Origin: a bacterium
GTDB lineage: Bacteria; Patescibacteria; Paceibacteria; Moranbacterales; UBA1568
Direction of reading: 5' to 3'
Assembly: GCA_021821305.1 (NCBI GenBank)
Contig: JAKACP010000001.1
Coordinates: 1-64,000 of the forward strand
DNA: 64,000 nt
Shown: positions 27,321 through 34,924 of the stretch, one piece after another
Position numbering within the stretch: position 1 is the stretch's first letter
Layout of the letters: the number at the start of each line of letters is the position of its first letter
Notes under the pieces: generated by a model
Seen by the model: the letters and a program-made list of their open reading frames with translations, nothing else
Database searches by the model: none
What the model was told of the DNA's origin: nothing
Translations under genes and position numbers: made by a program

Positions 27321-27354
27321 AAAAAGAAAAGGAGGCGGTCATTCGACAGCCTCC
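27321..27354 (-). terminator. intrinsic terminator after the small-protein cassette
   Basis: Minus strand: GGAGGC-tgtcgaatgacc-GCCTCC followed by TTTTCTTTTT, ten bases downstream of the 93-residue gene's stop. Confidence 0.8.
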
Positions 27355-27363
27355 ATTCATGCC

Positions 27364-27645
27364 TCAAGGGCGGGGATACAACATGATCCGCTTTCCTTCG
27401 AGGATGGGGATATGTGTCCCCTCGAAACAGGTCTTCACCCATCCGCGGAGTTTTCCCTCCAGACGGTGCAGGCGGATCAACTGTTCCTGACGATTCTTCT
27501 TCTCCCACAGGTGGTACCATCGTTCGGTACCGTATTCGACTCCTGCGAGATTCTGCAACAGATTGTTGTAGTCCGTGATGTGTTGCCCGAGAAGAGCGTT
27601 GGCTTCTCCTCTCGCCACCTTGTCACCGAAAGCGTCTCCTTGCAT
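27364..27645 (-). CDS. small protein of unknown function, cassette gene 2 (93 aa)
   Basis: I do not recognise this protein. Its 93 residues are mostly helical and polar, with an Arg/Lys/Trp-rich middle (ERWYHLWEKKNRQEQLIRLHRLEGKLRGWVK) and a short strand-like end (THIPILEGKRIMLYPRP). There is no signal peptide or membrane segment and a single Cys. The ATG comes one base after the TGA of the upstream gene (TGAcATG), with GGAGGGG five bases before it, so translation is coupled. The basic, aromatic middle could bind nucleic acid, but that is only a guess. Confidence 0.65.
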   Translation of the reverse strand: MQGDAFGDKVARGEANALLGQHITDYNNLLQNLAGVEYGTERWYHLWEKKNRQEQLIRLHRLEGKLRGWVKTCFEGTHIPILEGKRIMLYPRP

Positions 27646-27646
27646 G

Positions 27647-27877
27647 TCAGCCCCTCCAGGAAGAATGATGCTTTTTGAACTTTTTCATGGCGTGACCACC
27701 CACCTTGCCGGAATTGTTTTGTCGATGCATGTTGTGATTCTCGACGAATTCCAGCGGAAAGGTATCCACGCCCCGCAGACAGCTTCCACTCTGGAATATC
27801 GCATGCGCGCACATGCGCCCCAATTCCACGAATGCACAACTCGGTTTGAAAGAACAACCTGGCTCTTTTTTTGCCAT
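27647..27877 (-). CDS. small Cys-rich protein of unknown function, cassette gene 1 (76 aa)
   Basis: I do not recognise it. Four cysteines at residues 8, 14, 23 and 33 (spacing 5, 8 and 9) with His25 nearby suggest a small metal site. The C-terminus is strongly basic (MKKFKKHHSSWRG). ATG at 27877 has AGAGGTG six bases upstream, a good ribosome-binding site, and was chosen over an upstream Met without one. It is transcribed from a near-consensus promoter at 27964-27992 and followed at once by the 93-residue gene. Confidence 0.65.
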   Translation of the reverse strand: MAKKEPGCSFKPSCAFVELGRMCAHAIFQSGSCLRGVDTFPLEFVENHNMHRQNNSGKVGGHAMKKFKKHHSSWRG

Positions 27878-27927
27878 TATTTCACCTCTTTCTGTAAAAC
27901 GACACGGAAGCCCTGAGAAAACAAGGC

Positions 27928-27960
27928 GGAAATGTGCGGAAACTTTCCGGCAACATTTCC
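27928..27960 (-). promoter_or_regulatory. nested palindrome at the cassette's transcription start
   Basis: Perfect 8-bp outer arms (GGAAATGT 27928-27935, ACATTTCC 27953-27960) enclose GGAAA-c-TTTCC (27938-27948). The predicted start (about 27957) falls in it, so it could be an operator or a 5'-end RNA hairpin. Confidence 0.55.
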
Positions 27961-27963
27961 ACA

Positions 27964-27992
27964 ATTATACCGCAATTTCCCCATAAAGTCAA
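27964..27992 (-). promoter_or_regulatory. strong promoter of the small-protein cassette
   Basis: Minus strand: TTGACT (27987-27992), 17-nt spacer, perfect TATAAT (27964-27969). It is the closest match to the sigma-70 consensus in the window. Confidence 0.75.
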
Positions 27993-28002
27993 TCGTACCA
28001 TA

Positions 28003-28032
28003 GAAAAATCCGCTTTCGGAAGCGGATTTTTC
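28003..28032 (-). terminator. intrinsic terminator after ndk
   Basis: Minus strand: AAAATCCGCTT-ccga-AAGCGGATTTTTC, 26 nt after the ndk stop. It is symmetric, so it could work in both directions, and it directly abuts the cassette's -35. Confidence 0.85.
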
Positions 28033-28057
28033 GCAAGTATCGGAAGAGGGGCGCGGA

Positions 28058-28666
28058 CTATTCCAGGATACCGTCGAGGTTCACATCGTAGAGTATCTGC
28101 TCGCCGACGAGACGATATCCGATGAGCTCTTTTTCCGAGAACCAGATCTTCATCTCGCGCTCGGCTTCCTCGGGGCTGTCGGAACAGTGGACGAGGTTGC
28201 GCACGGCGCGACCGTCGATCGAGGAGAGCGCGTACGAGTCCACGGTGAGATCGCCACGGATGGTTCCGACATCGGAGGTCGTCGGTTCCGTCCCGCCGAC
28301 GAGCTTCTTCACGATCGCGACGGACTGGTTGCCTTCGACCACCATCGCGAGCACCGGGCCCGAGGTGAAGAAGTTCACGTTCGCGCGGATGATGTCCTTG
28401 CCGTATTCGATCGGCTCCTTGTCGACCGGGAGCCCCTGCTCCTTCCGATCGTTCGTGATGCGGTTCCCCTTCGAAAGGAACCATTCGTCGTCCTTGTGAT
28501 AATGCTCCCAGCACTGATCCTCGGTCGGGACGAGCAGTTTCATGGCGATGAACTTGAGCCCCGTCCGTTCGACACGGCGGAGTATCTCGCCCATGAGTCC
28601 GCGCTGGACGCCGTCCGGCTTGATGATGACGAACGATCGCTCTCGCTTCGGGCGCACCTTTTCCAT
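28058..28666 (-). CDS. ndk: nucleoside diphosphate kinase with insertions
   Basis: 202 residues against the usual 130-150. The N-terminus RSFVIIKPDGVQRGLMGEILRR and the active-site segment VRNLVHCSDSPEEAEREM (phosphoryl-acceptor His; Cys replaces the common Gly of HGSDS) identify it. It transfers the gamma-phosphate of ATP to NDPs. Extra residues lie between EHYHKDDEWF and FFTSGPVLAMVVEG (about 25) and in TVDSYALSSIDGRAVRN (about 8), with a longer C-terminus. ATG at 28666 (MEKVRPKRER) begins the homologous region. Confidence 0.92.
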   Translation of the reverse strand: MEKVRPKRERSFVIIKPDGVQRGLMGEILRRVERTGLKFIAMKLLVPTEDQCWEHYHKDDEWFLSKGNRITNDRKEQGLPVDKEPIEYGKDIIRANVNFFTSGPVLAMVVEGNQSVAIVKKLVGGTEPTTSDVGTIRGDLTVDSYALSSIDGRAVRNLVHCSDSPEEAEREMKIWFSEKELIGYRLVGEQILYDVNLDGILE

Positions 28667-28747
28667 AGTATTCAAAACAAAAATTACCCCTCCCAAGCGC
28701 AACGTACCATGGTAGAGGGAAAAAGTCAACGATAGACGGTTCCTCCC

Positions 28748-28907
28748 TGACTGCTTCCACGTCTCGGCACTTCTTTCCTCCGGCACATGATTTTCCCCTG
28801 CGAGGAAAATCACTCTTTGTCGTCGTCGCTCTCCGCCTCCGGCGGAACCATGCCCGCTTCCGACGACAAACGGCCGGAAGAAAGAAGCGCCGGTCGGGAA
28901 GCATCCG
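28748..28907. repeat. long imperfect palindrome between ndk and the MBL gene, part 1
   Basis: The left arm (28748-28828; GGCACTTCTTTCCTCCGGC, then TTTGTCGTCG) pairs with 28861-28907 (CGACGACAAACGGCCGGAAG, then AAAGAAGCGCCGG). The left arm carries an extra 30 nt (28785-28814) that is itself a hairpin, GATTTTCC-cctgcga-GGAAAATC. It lies in a 475-nt spacer without a supported ORF. Confidence 0.7.
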
Positions 28908-28922
28908 CCGCGGTGCCAAGGT

Positions 28923-29090
28923 ATCACCAACCCGGTGTCTCCCGTTCACCGGGAACCGCACATTGTTTGAGCAAGCCCGTCTTTTCTCGGAAAACTTCCT
29001 TCGGGTGCCGTCGAGTGAGGGAAGTTTTTCGAAGGAAAAGACCGGGCGGTGAGGGTGCGGTCGGAAACGGGAGACATCGGGTAGGGTGAT
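28923..29090. repeat. long imperfect palindrome between ndk and the MBL gene, part 2
   Basis: 28923-28999 (ATCACCAACCCGGTGTCTCC, CGTT..., GGAACCGCAC, CCCGTCTTTTC, GGAAAACTTCC) pairs with 29018-29090 (GGAAGTTTTTC, AAAAGACCGGG, GTGCGGTC, AACGGGAGACATCGGGTAGG, GTGAT). The arms are about 75 nt with small bulges around an 18-nt loop. The remaining 29091-29142 shows nothing. Confidence 0.75.
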
Positions 29091-29142
29091 GTGTCGATCG
29101 AAATGAACGTTTGGTCCGAGACCAAGACACATTCCATTCCTG

Positions 29143-29994
29143 CTAGTGACCAACGAACACGCACCGATCCGTTTCGGTGAGACACCGATAGACGATATCC
29201 CCCGATTCGTCCGTACGCCGGATAGCCGCGCCCGCCTTCCTCGCCCGACCGAGCGCCTCGGGTGCCGGATGTCCGTAGGAATTCTCCCCGACGGAGACCA
29301 CCGCCTCCTCAGGCCGCACGCGGGCGAGAAACGCTTCGCTCGAGGAGTACTTCGATCCGTGATGGGAGAGCTTGAGTATCTCGGACGCCGGTACGTCGGG
29401 AATGAAGGATTCCTCCCGCGGCAGGTCGCCGGCGAGCAGGAAGTCCGTCCCGCCGAACGAGAAGCGCGTCACGATGCTCGTCTCATTGGACTCACCCGCC
29501 ACATGCTCCCCGTCTTCCGGGAACAGGGTCTCGAGCCGACCGCCGCCCGGGAACGAGAACGCCATTCCCCTTCGCGACGTCAGTCTTCGTGCCGGCGGAT
29601 ATTCTCCGATCGACTGCTGGAGATACCGATACGTCTCGGATTCCGACGCCACGGCGGTCGAGACGAAGGTCCCGACGCGATAGTTGCGGATGAGCGCCGG
29701 AAGGCCGCCGATATGGTCCGCGTCCGGGTGCGTGGCGATGACCACCTCGATCGTCCGGTCCCAGAACGGGATATGCCTCGAAACGGCCGTGAGGAGGGTC
29801 TTGCCGCTCCGGCCGCCGTCGATGAGGATCTGGTTTCTCCCCTGCCTGATGAGGATCGCGTCACCCTGACCGACATCGAGGAATATGACCTCGGTTCCCC
29901 GCTCGCTCGTCCGCGCGCCATGAAGGAACATCCCTCCGACGATGGCGGTGACGAACAACGAAAGGAAGATGGTCCGGATCAACATCGATTTCAT
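29143..29994 (-). CDS. ComEC-type metallo-beta-lactamase-fold protein (separate C-terminal domain)
   Basis: 283 residues. An N-terminal membrane anchor (MLIRTIFLSLFVTAIVGGMF) is followed by the MBL fold: IFLDVGQGDAILIRQ, ATHPDADHIGGLPALI (HxDxDH), FLLAGDLPREEE-like, LKLSHHGSKYSSSEAFL and VSVGENSYGHPAPEAL. These match the C-terminal domain of ComEC/Rec2, thought to degrade the non-transported DNA strand. The ATG overlaps the stop of the channel gene (ATGA), so the two are translationally coupled. Confidence 0.88.
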   Translation of the reverse strand: MKSMLIRTIFLSLFVTAIVGGMFLHGARTSERGTEVIFLDVGQGDAILIRQGRNQILIDGGRSGKTLLTAVSRHIPFWDRTIEVVIATHPDADHIGGLPALIRNYRVGTFVSTAVASESETYRYLQQSIGEYPPARRLTSRRGMAFSFPGGGRLETLFPEDGEHVAGESNETSIVTRFSFGGTDFLLAGDLPREESFIPDVPASEILKLSHHGSKYSSSEAFLARVRPEEAVVSVGENSYGHPAPEALGRARKAGAAIRRTDESGDIVYRCLTETDRCVFVGH

Positions 29995-31457
29995 AGGCGC
30001 GACAGTTCGGCTTTTGCTTGGAAAACGGCACGGCGGGAATGACGGACTGCGAAGAGGCCCACGGCGAGGAGCGCGTACCAGAGGAGTGTGTGCATCCACC
30101 CGAAACCGTCCCAGACGACCGTCGCCTCTTCGAACGAGGCGGCATACGAGGCGCCGGCGATGATGGTATGGAGGACGGCATATGCCGGAAACGCGGCGAT
30201 GGTGCCGAGTGCCGGGAATATCATACCGAATGCTCCTGTGAGGAACGAGAGCAACATCGCGACCGGCACGAGCGGAAGCAAAGCCGCGTTCGCCGGAAAC
30301 GTCATGAAGGAGAACATGCCGAAATTCATGAAGATGACGGGGAGGATGAACAGTTCCGCGGCGATCGTGAGGAGCAGCGCTTCGGCGAAAAATTTCCCGT
30401 ACCGGAGCGAAGAAATCATACGCTGGAACACCGGCGATAGGAAGGCGATACCGATCGTCGCGAAAAACGAGAGGATGAATCCGAGGTCGTGCCGCAGGAG
30501 GAGCGGATTCCACAGGAGCATGAGCGACGCCGCGAAGAGTATGGCCCACACCGAAGTATACCGGCGCCCGAGCCACCACGACAGCATGAGCGCCCCCGCC
30601 ATACCGACGGCACGGATCGCCGACGGCGGCGCGCCGGACACGAAGACGAAGGCGAGCGTCCCCGCGAGCGCAAAGAGCACCGCTTTCTGCCGCGGGAGAA
30701 AGGCCGCTATACCGAGGAGCAGAAAATATCCCGCGATGATGGAGATATTGTATCCGGAAACGGCGACGATATGCGCGAGCCCGGCCGCGCGGAAATCATC
30801 CTTCACCTCCGCGGGCAGTCGGCCGTCGCCGCCGAGGAGGAGTCCGGTCGCGAGACTCGACTCCGGTTCCGGAAGCGAACGCGTCAGCGATTCCTCGAAA
30901 CGGCCGGCGATCGCTATGAGACGGCCGGCGACGGATCCGTTTCCGGAGAGCTTCTCCCACGAACCGCTCCGACAGGTGAGACCGATGCCCTCCTTCGCGT
31001 AGTACATGCGCCACTCCTCTTCCGGAACCGACACCGCACAGGAGAGCCGGACAGAATCGCCATAGGCGACATCTTCCGAAAGCGGCATTCTCACCGAGAC
31101 GAGATCGCGCGGGCAGGGATCCGTCTCACACGACGAAAACCGGACGACGACGTTCCGGAAGAGATCCTTCTCCTCGGGCTTCCGGACGACTTCCGCGATT
31201 CCCGTGACGTTCCCCTCGGCACGGTCCTCCGACCAGTACCGCTCCGCATCACCCACCCACGCGAAGCCGAACGCGAACGAACCGCACAGTATGAGGAGAG
31301 CAGCTCCCCGACGATCCGGCCACGCGCCGAAAAAAGCCGCTCCGAGAGCGGCGACCAACAGAGGAATCATGGGTGAAAGGGAGGCGAGGAAGGATCCGGC
31401 GAGTATCCCGAGGACGAACGAAAGGAGCGAAAACCGGAATATATGGGCCGGACGCAT
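29991..31457 (-). CDS. comEC: ComEC/Rec2 competence channel protein (without MBL domain)
   Basis: 488 residues. An N-terminal hydrophobic hairpin and an OB-like DUF4131 domain (GNVTGIAEVVRKPEEKDLF to RMYYAKEGIGLTC) precede the Competence domain with LLLGGDGRLPAEVKDDFRAAGLAHIVAVSGYNISII, FVFVSGAPPSAIRAVGMA and about ten helices. It forms the inner-membrane pore for single-stranded DNA uptake. In most bacteria the MBL domain is fused at the C-terminus; here it is the next gene. Confidence 0.92.
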   Translation of the reverse strand: MRPAHIFRFSLLSFVLGILAGSFLASLSPMIPLLVAALGAAFFGAWPDRRGAALLILCGSFAFGFAWVGDAERYWSEDRAEGNVTGIAEVVRKPEEKDLFRNVVVRFSSCETDPCPRDLVSVRMPLSEDVAYGDSVRLSCAVSVPEEEWRMYYAKEGIGLTCRSGSWEKLSGNGSVAGRLIAIAGRFEESLTRSLPEPESSLATGLLLGGDGRLPAEVKDDFRAAGLAHIVAVSGYNISIIAGYFLLLGIAAFLPRQKAVLFALAGTLAFVFVSGAPPSAIRAVGMAGALMLSWWLGRRYTSVWAILFAASLMLLWNPLLLRHDLGFILSFFATIGIAFLSPVFQRMISSLRYGKFFAEALLLTIAAELFILPVIFMNFGMFSFMTFPANAALLPLVPVAMLLSFLTGAFGMIFPALGTIAAFPAYAVLHTIIAGASYAASFEEATVVWDGFGWMHTLLWYALLAVGLFAVRHSRRAVFQAKAELSRL

Positions 31458-31464
31458 ATCACTC

Positions 31465-31653
31465 AGTAACTATCTCAAATCTCATGTCTCAAGAAAACGT
31501 CCGGATTTCGAGGGGAAAACATTGAAGAAGCGAGGAGGCCTATCGGGATAAGCCGACGAGCTTTGAGAGGTTTTCCACCGAAATCCGGACGTTTTATGAG
31601 ACAAGCATGGTTTTTTCTTTATATAAGAGGCGGTGAGATTTGAGAGAGTTACT
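31465..31653. repeat. long inverted repeat between comEC and nrdR
   Basis: 31465-31520 (AGTAACTATCTCAAATCTCA, TGTCTCA, AAAACGTCCGGATTTCG, GGAAAAC) pairs with 31570-31653 in reverse. The match is nearly perfect over about 52 nt. The right arm holds a 29-nt AT-rich insertion at about 31605-31634, and its outer end contains the nrdR TAA stop. The loop is about 49 nt. Confidence 0.8.
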
Positions 31654-32095
31654 CAAGGTTCTCGATCGCCTTCTTGAAACTCTTGGCACTGCCGAACGAC
31701 TTGTAGACGCTCGCGAACCGGATATAGGCGACCTCGTCCGCGGCGCGCAGTTTCTCCATCACGAGATCCCCGATCTCGCGGCTGGTGATTTCCGGGACAT
31801 GTCGGGCATGGAGCTCGTATTCCACCTCGCCGAGTATCCTCTCGACCTTCTCCTCCCCTCCGGGACGTTTCTCGAGCGCGCGGGCAAGTCCCTCCTCGAT
31901 CTTCTTGCGGTCGTATTCCTCGCGGCGACCGTCTTTTTTCACGACGGACAGCTTGAACATTTCCGCCTCCTCATACGTGCTGAACCGGGAAGCGCATTTC
32001 TCGCACTCTCGGCGGCGACGGATCGCCCAGCCGTCCTTCGTCTCGCGCGAATCGACGACCTTGGTCTCATCATGACTGCAGTACGGGCATTTCAT
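31649..32095 (-). CDS. nrdR: transcriptional repressor NrdR
   Basis: 148 residues. The N-terminal zinc ribbon is MKCPYCSHDETKVVDSRETKDGWAIRRRRECEKC, followed by an ATP-cone (VVKKDGRREEYDRKKIEEGLARALEKRP to YIRFASVYKSF). It senses ATP/dATP and represses ribonucleotide reductase genes at NrdR boxes. No nrd genes or clear NrdR boxes lie in this window. It follows ftsZ, after a terminator. Confidence 0.95.
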   Translation of the reverse strand: MKCPYCSHDETKVVDSRETKDGWAIRRRRECEKCASRFSTYEEAEMFKLSVVKKDGRREEYDRKKIEEGLARALEKRPGGEEKVERILGEVEYELHARHVPEITSREIGDLVMEKLRAADEVAYIRFASVYKSFGSAKSFKKAIENLE

Positions 32096-32129
32096 AGGAA
32101 GCGAATAATATGTCCACTGTAACAAACCC

Positions 32130-32162
32130 CCGGAAAAAGGGAAAGAGGGCTCACGCCCTCTT
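32130..32162 (-). terminator. intrinsic terminator after ftsZ
   Basis: Minus strand: AAGAGGGC-gtga-GCCCTCTT followed by TCCCTTTTT, 31 nt after the ftsZ stop. nrdR's own promoter must then lie in the short 32096-32130 stretch or nrdR relies on readthrough. Confidence 0.75.
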
Positions 32163-32192
32163 CTCATCGTCGGAAAAATTCCACGGACGGTT

Positions 32193-33437
32193 TTATTTCT
32201 TCATCTTGCGACGGATGAAGGCCGGGATCTCGAGATCATCCGATTCCTCCACGAGCTCCTTCGATTCGGTGCGGAGCGGGACGGCACGCGGCTGGATCTT
32301 CTCGTCGATGATCATCGTCGGCTGTTCCACCATGCGGCGGGTGCTCTCGAAGGCGGCGCGGGAGAATTCCTCCTCGTCCGGTTCGGCTTCGGTTTCCTGC
32401 GGTTCGCGCGATGCGATCGCCTTGCCGACGGTCATGCTCCCCGCGCGGGAGACGAAGCCGGCACGGGTCTCGTTGATGCGCTCCTCGTCGAATCCGGTCG
32501 CGACCACGGTGATCTGGATCTCGCCCTTGCGGATCTGGTCGTCGACGGAGGCGCCGAAGATGACCTTGGCGTTCGGATCGATGCTCTCGGTGACGATGTT
32601 CGCGGCCTCGTTGATCTCGAGCATGCCGAGATCGCTCGAGCCGGTGATGTTGATGAGGACGCCCTTGGCGCCGTCGATGGAAAGCTCGAGAAGCGGGCTG
32701 TTGATGGCCGCCTTGGCCGCCTCGGAGGCCCGGTTCTCGCCGGACGCGATACCGATACCCATAAGGGCGCTGCCGCTGTCCTCCATGATGGTGCGGACGT
32801 CGGCGAAGTCGACGTTGACGATGCCGGTCTTGGTGATGAGGTCGGAAATACCCTGCACGCCCTGCCGGAGCACGTCATCGACGATCCGGAACGCGCTGAT
32901 GAGGGTGGTCTTCTTGTCGATGATGGAGAGGAGTTTGTCGTTCGGGACGGTGATGAGCGAGTCGACCCGGTCGCGGAGATTGGCGAGTCCTTCCTCGGCG
33001 ATCGCGCGGCGCTGTGCGCCTTCGAACGAGAACGGCCGCGTGACGACGCCGATCGTGAGCGCTCCGAGTTCCTTGGCGGTTTCCGCCACGATGGGAGCCG
33101 CACCGGTTCCCGTACCGCCGCCGAGCCCGCAGGTCACGAAGACCATGTCGGCACCCTTGAGCACTTCCTGTATCTCGTCGCGGTTCTCTTCCGCCGCCTG
33201 ACGGCCGATCTCCGGATTCATGCCGGCGCCGAGACCCTTCGTGAGATTCTTGCCGATATGTACTTTCTCGTTCGCCTTCGAGTGGTGGAGCGCCTGCGCG
33301 TCCGTGTTGATGACGACGAAGTCGACGCCTCTGATTTTCGAATCGATCATCCGCGATACCGCGTTGCAACCGGAACCACCGACACCGACGACCAAGATCT
33401 TCGCTGACATTTCTATATCGGGCTTTATTTCCGCCAT
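32193..33437 (-). CDS. ftsZ: cell division protein FtsZ
   Basis: 414 residues. The tubulin signature GLGGGTGTGAAPIVAE, VVGVGGSGCNAVSRM, the NVDFADVRTIM synergy region and FGASVDDQI are present. A variable linker leads to the C-terminal peptide DDLEIPAFIRRKMKK, which binds FtsA and other anchors. It polymerises into the Z-ring. It has its own promoter, although it follows ftsA. Confidence 0.98.
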   Translation of the reverse strand: MAEIKPDIEMSAKILVVGVGGSGCNAVSRMIDSKIRGVDFVVINTDAQALHHSKANEKVHIGKNLTKGLGAGMNPEIGRQAAEENRDEIQEVLKGADMVFVTCGLGGGTGTGAAPIVAETAKELGALTIGVVTRPFSFEGAQRRAIAEEGLANLRDRVDSLITVPNDKLLSIIDKKTTLISAFRIVDDVLRQGVQGISDLITKTGIVNVDFADVRTIMEDSGSALMGIGIASGENRASEAAKAAINSPLLELSIDGAKGVLINITGSSDLGMLEINEAANIVTESIDPNAKVIFGASVDDQIRKGEIQITVVATGFDEERINETRAGFVSRAGSMTVGKAIASREPQETEAEPDEEEFSRAAFESTRRMVEQPTMIIDEKIQPRAVPLRTESKELVEESDDLEIPAFIRRKMKK

Positions 33438-33501
33438 ACGAGTGGAACGCTAAAAAGGATAACGAAACAGACCGGAGAAATGTTTTTGTTTTCGATGTAT
33501 C

Positions 33502-33531
33502 ACTTTAGCACGCGGAAAAAATCCATGTCAA
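33502..33531 (-). promoter_or_regulatory. candidate promoter of ftsZ
   Basis: Minus strand: TTGACA (33526-33531), 18-nt spacer, TAAAGT (33502-33507) with TGC in front (extended -10). A small hairpin CAAGGG-gata-CCCTTG overlaps the -35 (33530-33545). Confidence 0.6.
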
Positions 33532-33579
33532 GGGTATCCCCTTGAACCGCTCCGGAGGAAAAGGGCTGTTCCGCGCGGT

Positions 33580-34836
33580 TTATGGAAGGAATTTCCCCAT
33601 CCAGGACTGTGCCTTCTTACCCAGGGAGCCGGCCCATTCGGGCATATCCCATTTCCGGCTCTCTCCGAGGAGTCCTGACTTCCCTCCCATCCGGGACCGG
33701 TCCCGTGCCAAAAGCACGATGCCGACCGCCGAGGAAAAGTCGGGGCTGTCGACCTGGTCGACGATGCCGCCCTGCGGTTTCGGGTATCCGATATGGGACG
33801 GCAGACGGAGCACGTCCTTGGCGAGATCGACGATGCCGGGGAGGAGCGCACCGCCGCCGGTGAGCACCGCTCCGGCCGGCAGCAATCCCTCCCGACCGAC
33901 CTTCTTGAGCTCTTCGTTGACGAGGCGGAAGATCTCCTCCGCTCTCGCTTCGATGATCTCCGCGACATGATGACGCGAGACGAATTCCGTCTCGTGCGAG
34001 TCGATCTCGGCGAGATTGATCTCTTCTTTCTTGCCGACCTCGCGGGAGAGCGCGCTCCCGTAGAGCGTCTTCACGGTTTCGGCCGTATCGACCGACGTAC
34101 GCAGTCCGATGGCGATATCGTTCGTGATATGCGCGCCGCCGACCGGCAGGACCGCGACATGGACCAATTCCCCGTCCTCGAATACGATGACCGACGTCGT
34201 GCTCCCGCCGATGTCGATGAGGACGACACCCAATTCCTTCTGTTTCGGGAGGAGCGTTCCCTCGGCGGCCGCGATCGGCTCCACCGCGTAGAAATCGGGG
34301 TTCGTACCGACCGTCTCGAAGATACGGGCCACGCCTTTCATCTGCGCGGTGCTCGTGCCGACGACGTACGATTCGACTTCGAGGCGGACGCCGCGCATCC
34401 CGACCGGATCCTTGATGTCCTTCTGGTCGTCGAGGCGATAGTTCTTGGGGATGACATGGAGCACCTCGCGGTTCGCGGGCAGCATGACCCGCGCCTCCAC
34501 CTCGCCCATCGCGCGGTCCACGTCCTCCTCGGTCACTTCCCCGTCGGCCCGCCCCACCGCGATCACTCCGATGGATTTCTGACAGAATATGTCGGTTCCG
34601 GAAATGCCGACGCCGATGACATCCGGGGACACGCCGGACATGCGTTCCGCATGGGAGAGCGCCTTCTGCAGCGTCTTGGCCACCCCGTCGGCATCGACGA
34701 CCGCTCCGCGGCGCATGCCTTCGGCGGGAAGCGCTATCGCGCCTAACACGCGCAGCGTCTCCTCACCGGGGACCTCCTGTGCCATGACCGCCCGGACCGA
34801 GGACGATCCGATGTCGATTCCGAGATAATTTTCCAT
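33580..34836 (-). CDS. ftsA: cell division protein FtsA
   Basis: 418 residues, actin-like: LGIDIGSSSVRAVMA (phosphate 1), LIDIGGSTTSVIVFEDG (phosphate 2), AGAVLTGGGALLPGIVDLA (adenosine). The SHS2/1C region (VLHVIPKNYRLDDQKDIKDPVGM) is intact. The C-terminal amphipathic helix (SLGKKAQSWMGKFLP) would tether FtsZ to the membrane. ATG at 34836 is nearest to the conserved strand; 34845 is an alternative. Confidence 0.96.
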   Translation of the reverse strand: MENYLGIDIGSSSVRAVMAQEVPGEETLRVLGAIALPAEGMRRGAVVDADGVAKTLQKALSHAERMSGVSPDVIGVGISGTDIFCQKSIGVIAVGRADGEVTEEDVDRAMGEVEARVMLPANREVLHVIPKNYRLDDQKDIKDPVGMRGVRLEVESYVVGTSTAQMKGVARIFETVGTNPDFYAVEPIAAAEGTLLPKQKELGVVLIDIGGSTTSVIVFEDGELVHVAVLPVGGAHITNDIAIGLRTSVDTAETVKTLYGSALSREVGKKEEINLAEIDSHETEFVSRHHVAEIIEARAEEIFRLVNEELKKVGREGLLPAGAVLTGGGALLPGIVDLAKDVLRLPSHIGYPKPQGGIVDQVDSPDFSSAVGIVLLARDRSRMGGKSGLLGESRKWDMPEWAGSLGKKAQSWMGKFLP

Positions 34837-34895
34837 TTTCGGCATACCGGCAATATCCAAGGTCGTCCCCCGGAACGCTTGTTCTTATAGCCGTC

Positions 34896-34924
34896 ATTAT
34901 ACCGTGGAATGGACGAAGGCGCAA
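34896..34924 (-). promoter_or_regulatory. candidate promoter of ftsA
   Basis: Minus strand: TTGCGC (34919-34924), 17-nt spacer, perfect TATAAT (34896-34901). Its -35 overlaps the T-run of the dgkA terminator. The leader is about 55 nt. Confidence 0.6.

Noticed and set aside
28667..29142. A protein gene or a known non-coding RNA in the ndk spacer
   Set aside because: Open frames here have no start context or family likeness and track the palindromes; no tmRNA, RNase P or SRP motif was recognised.
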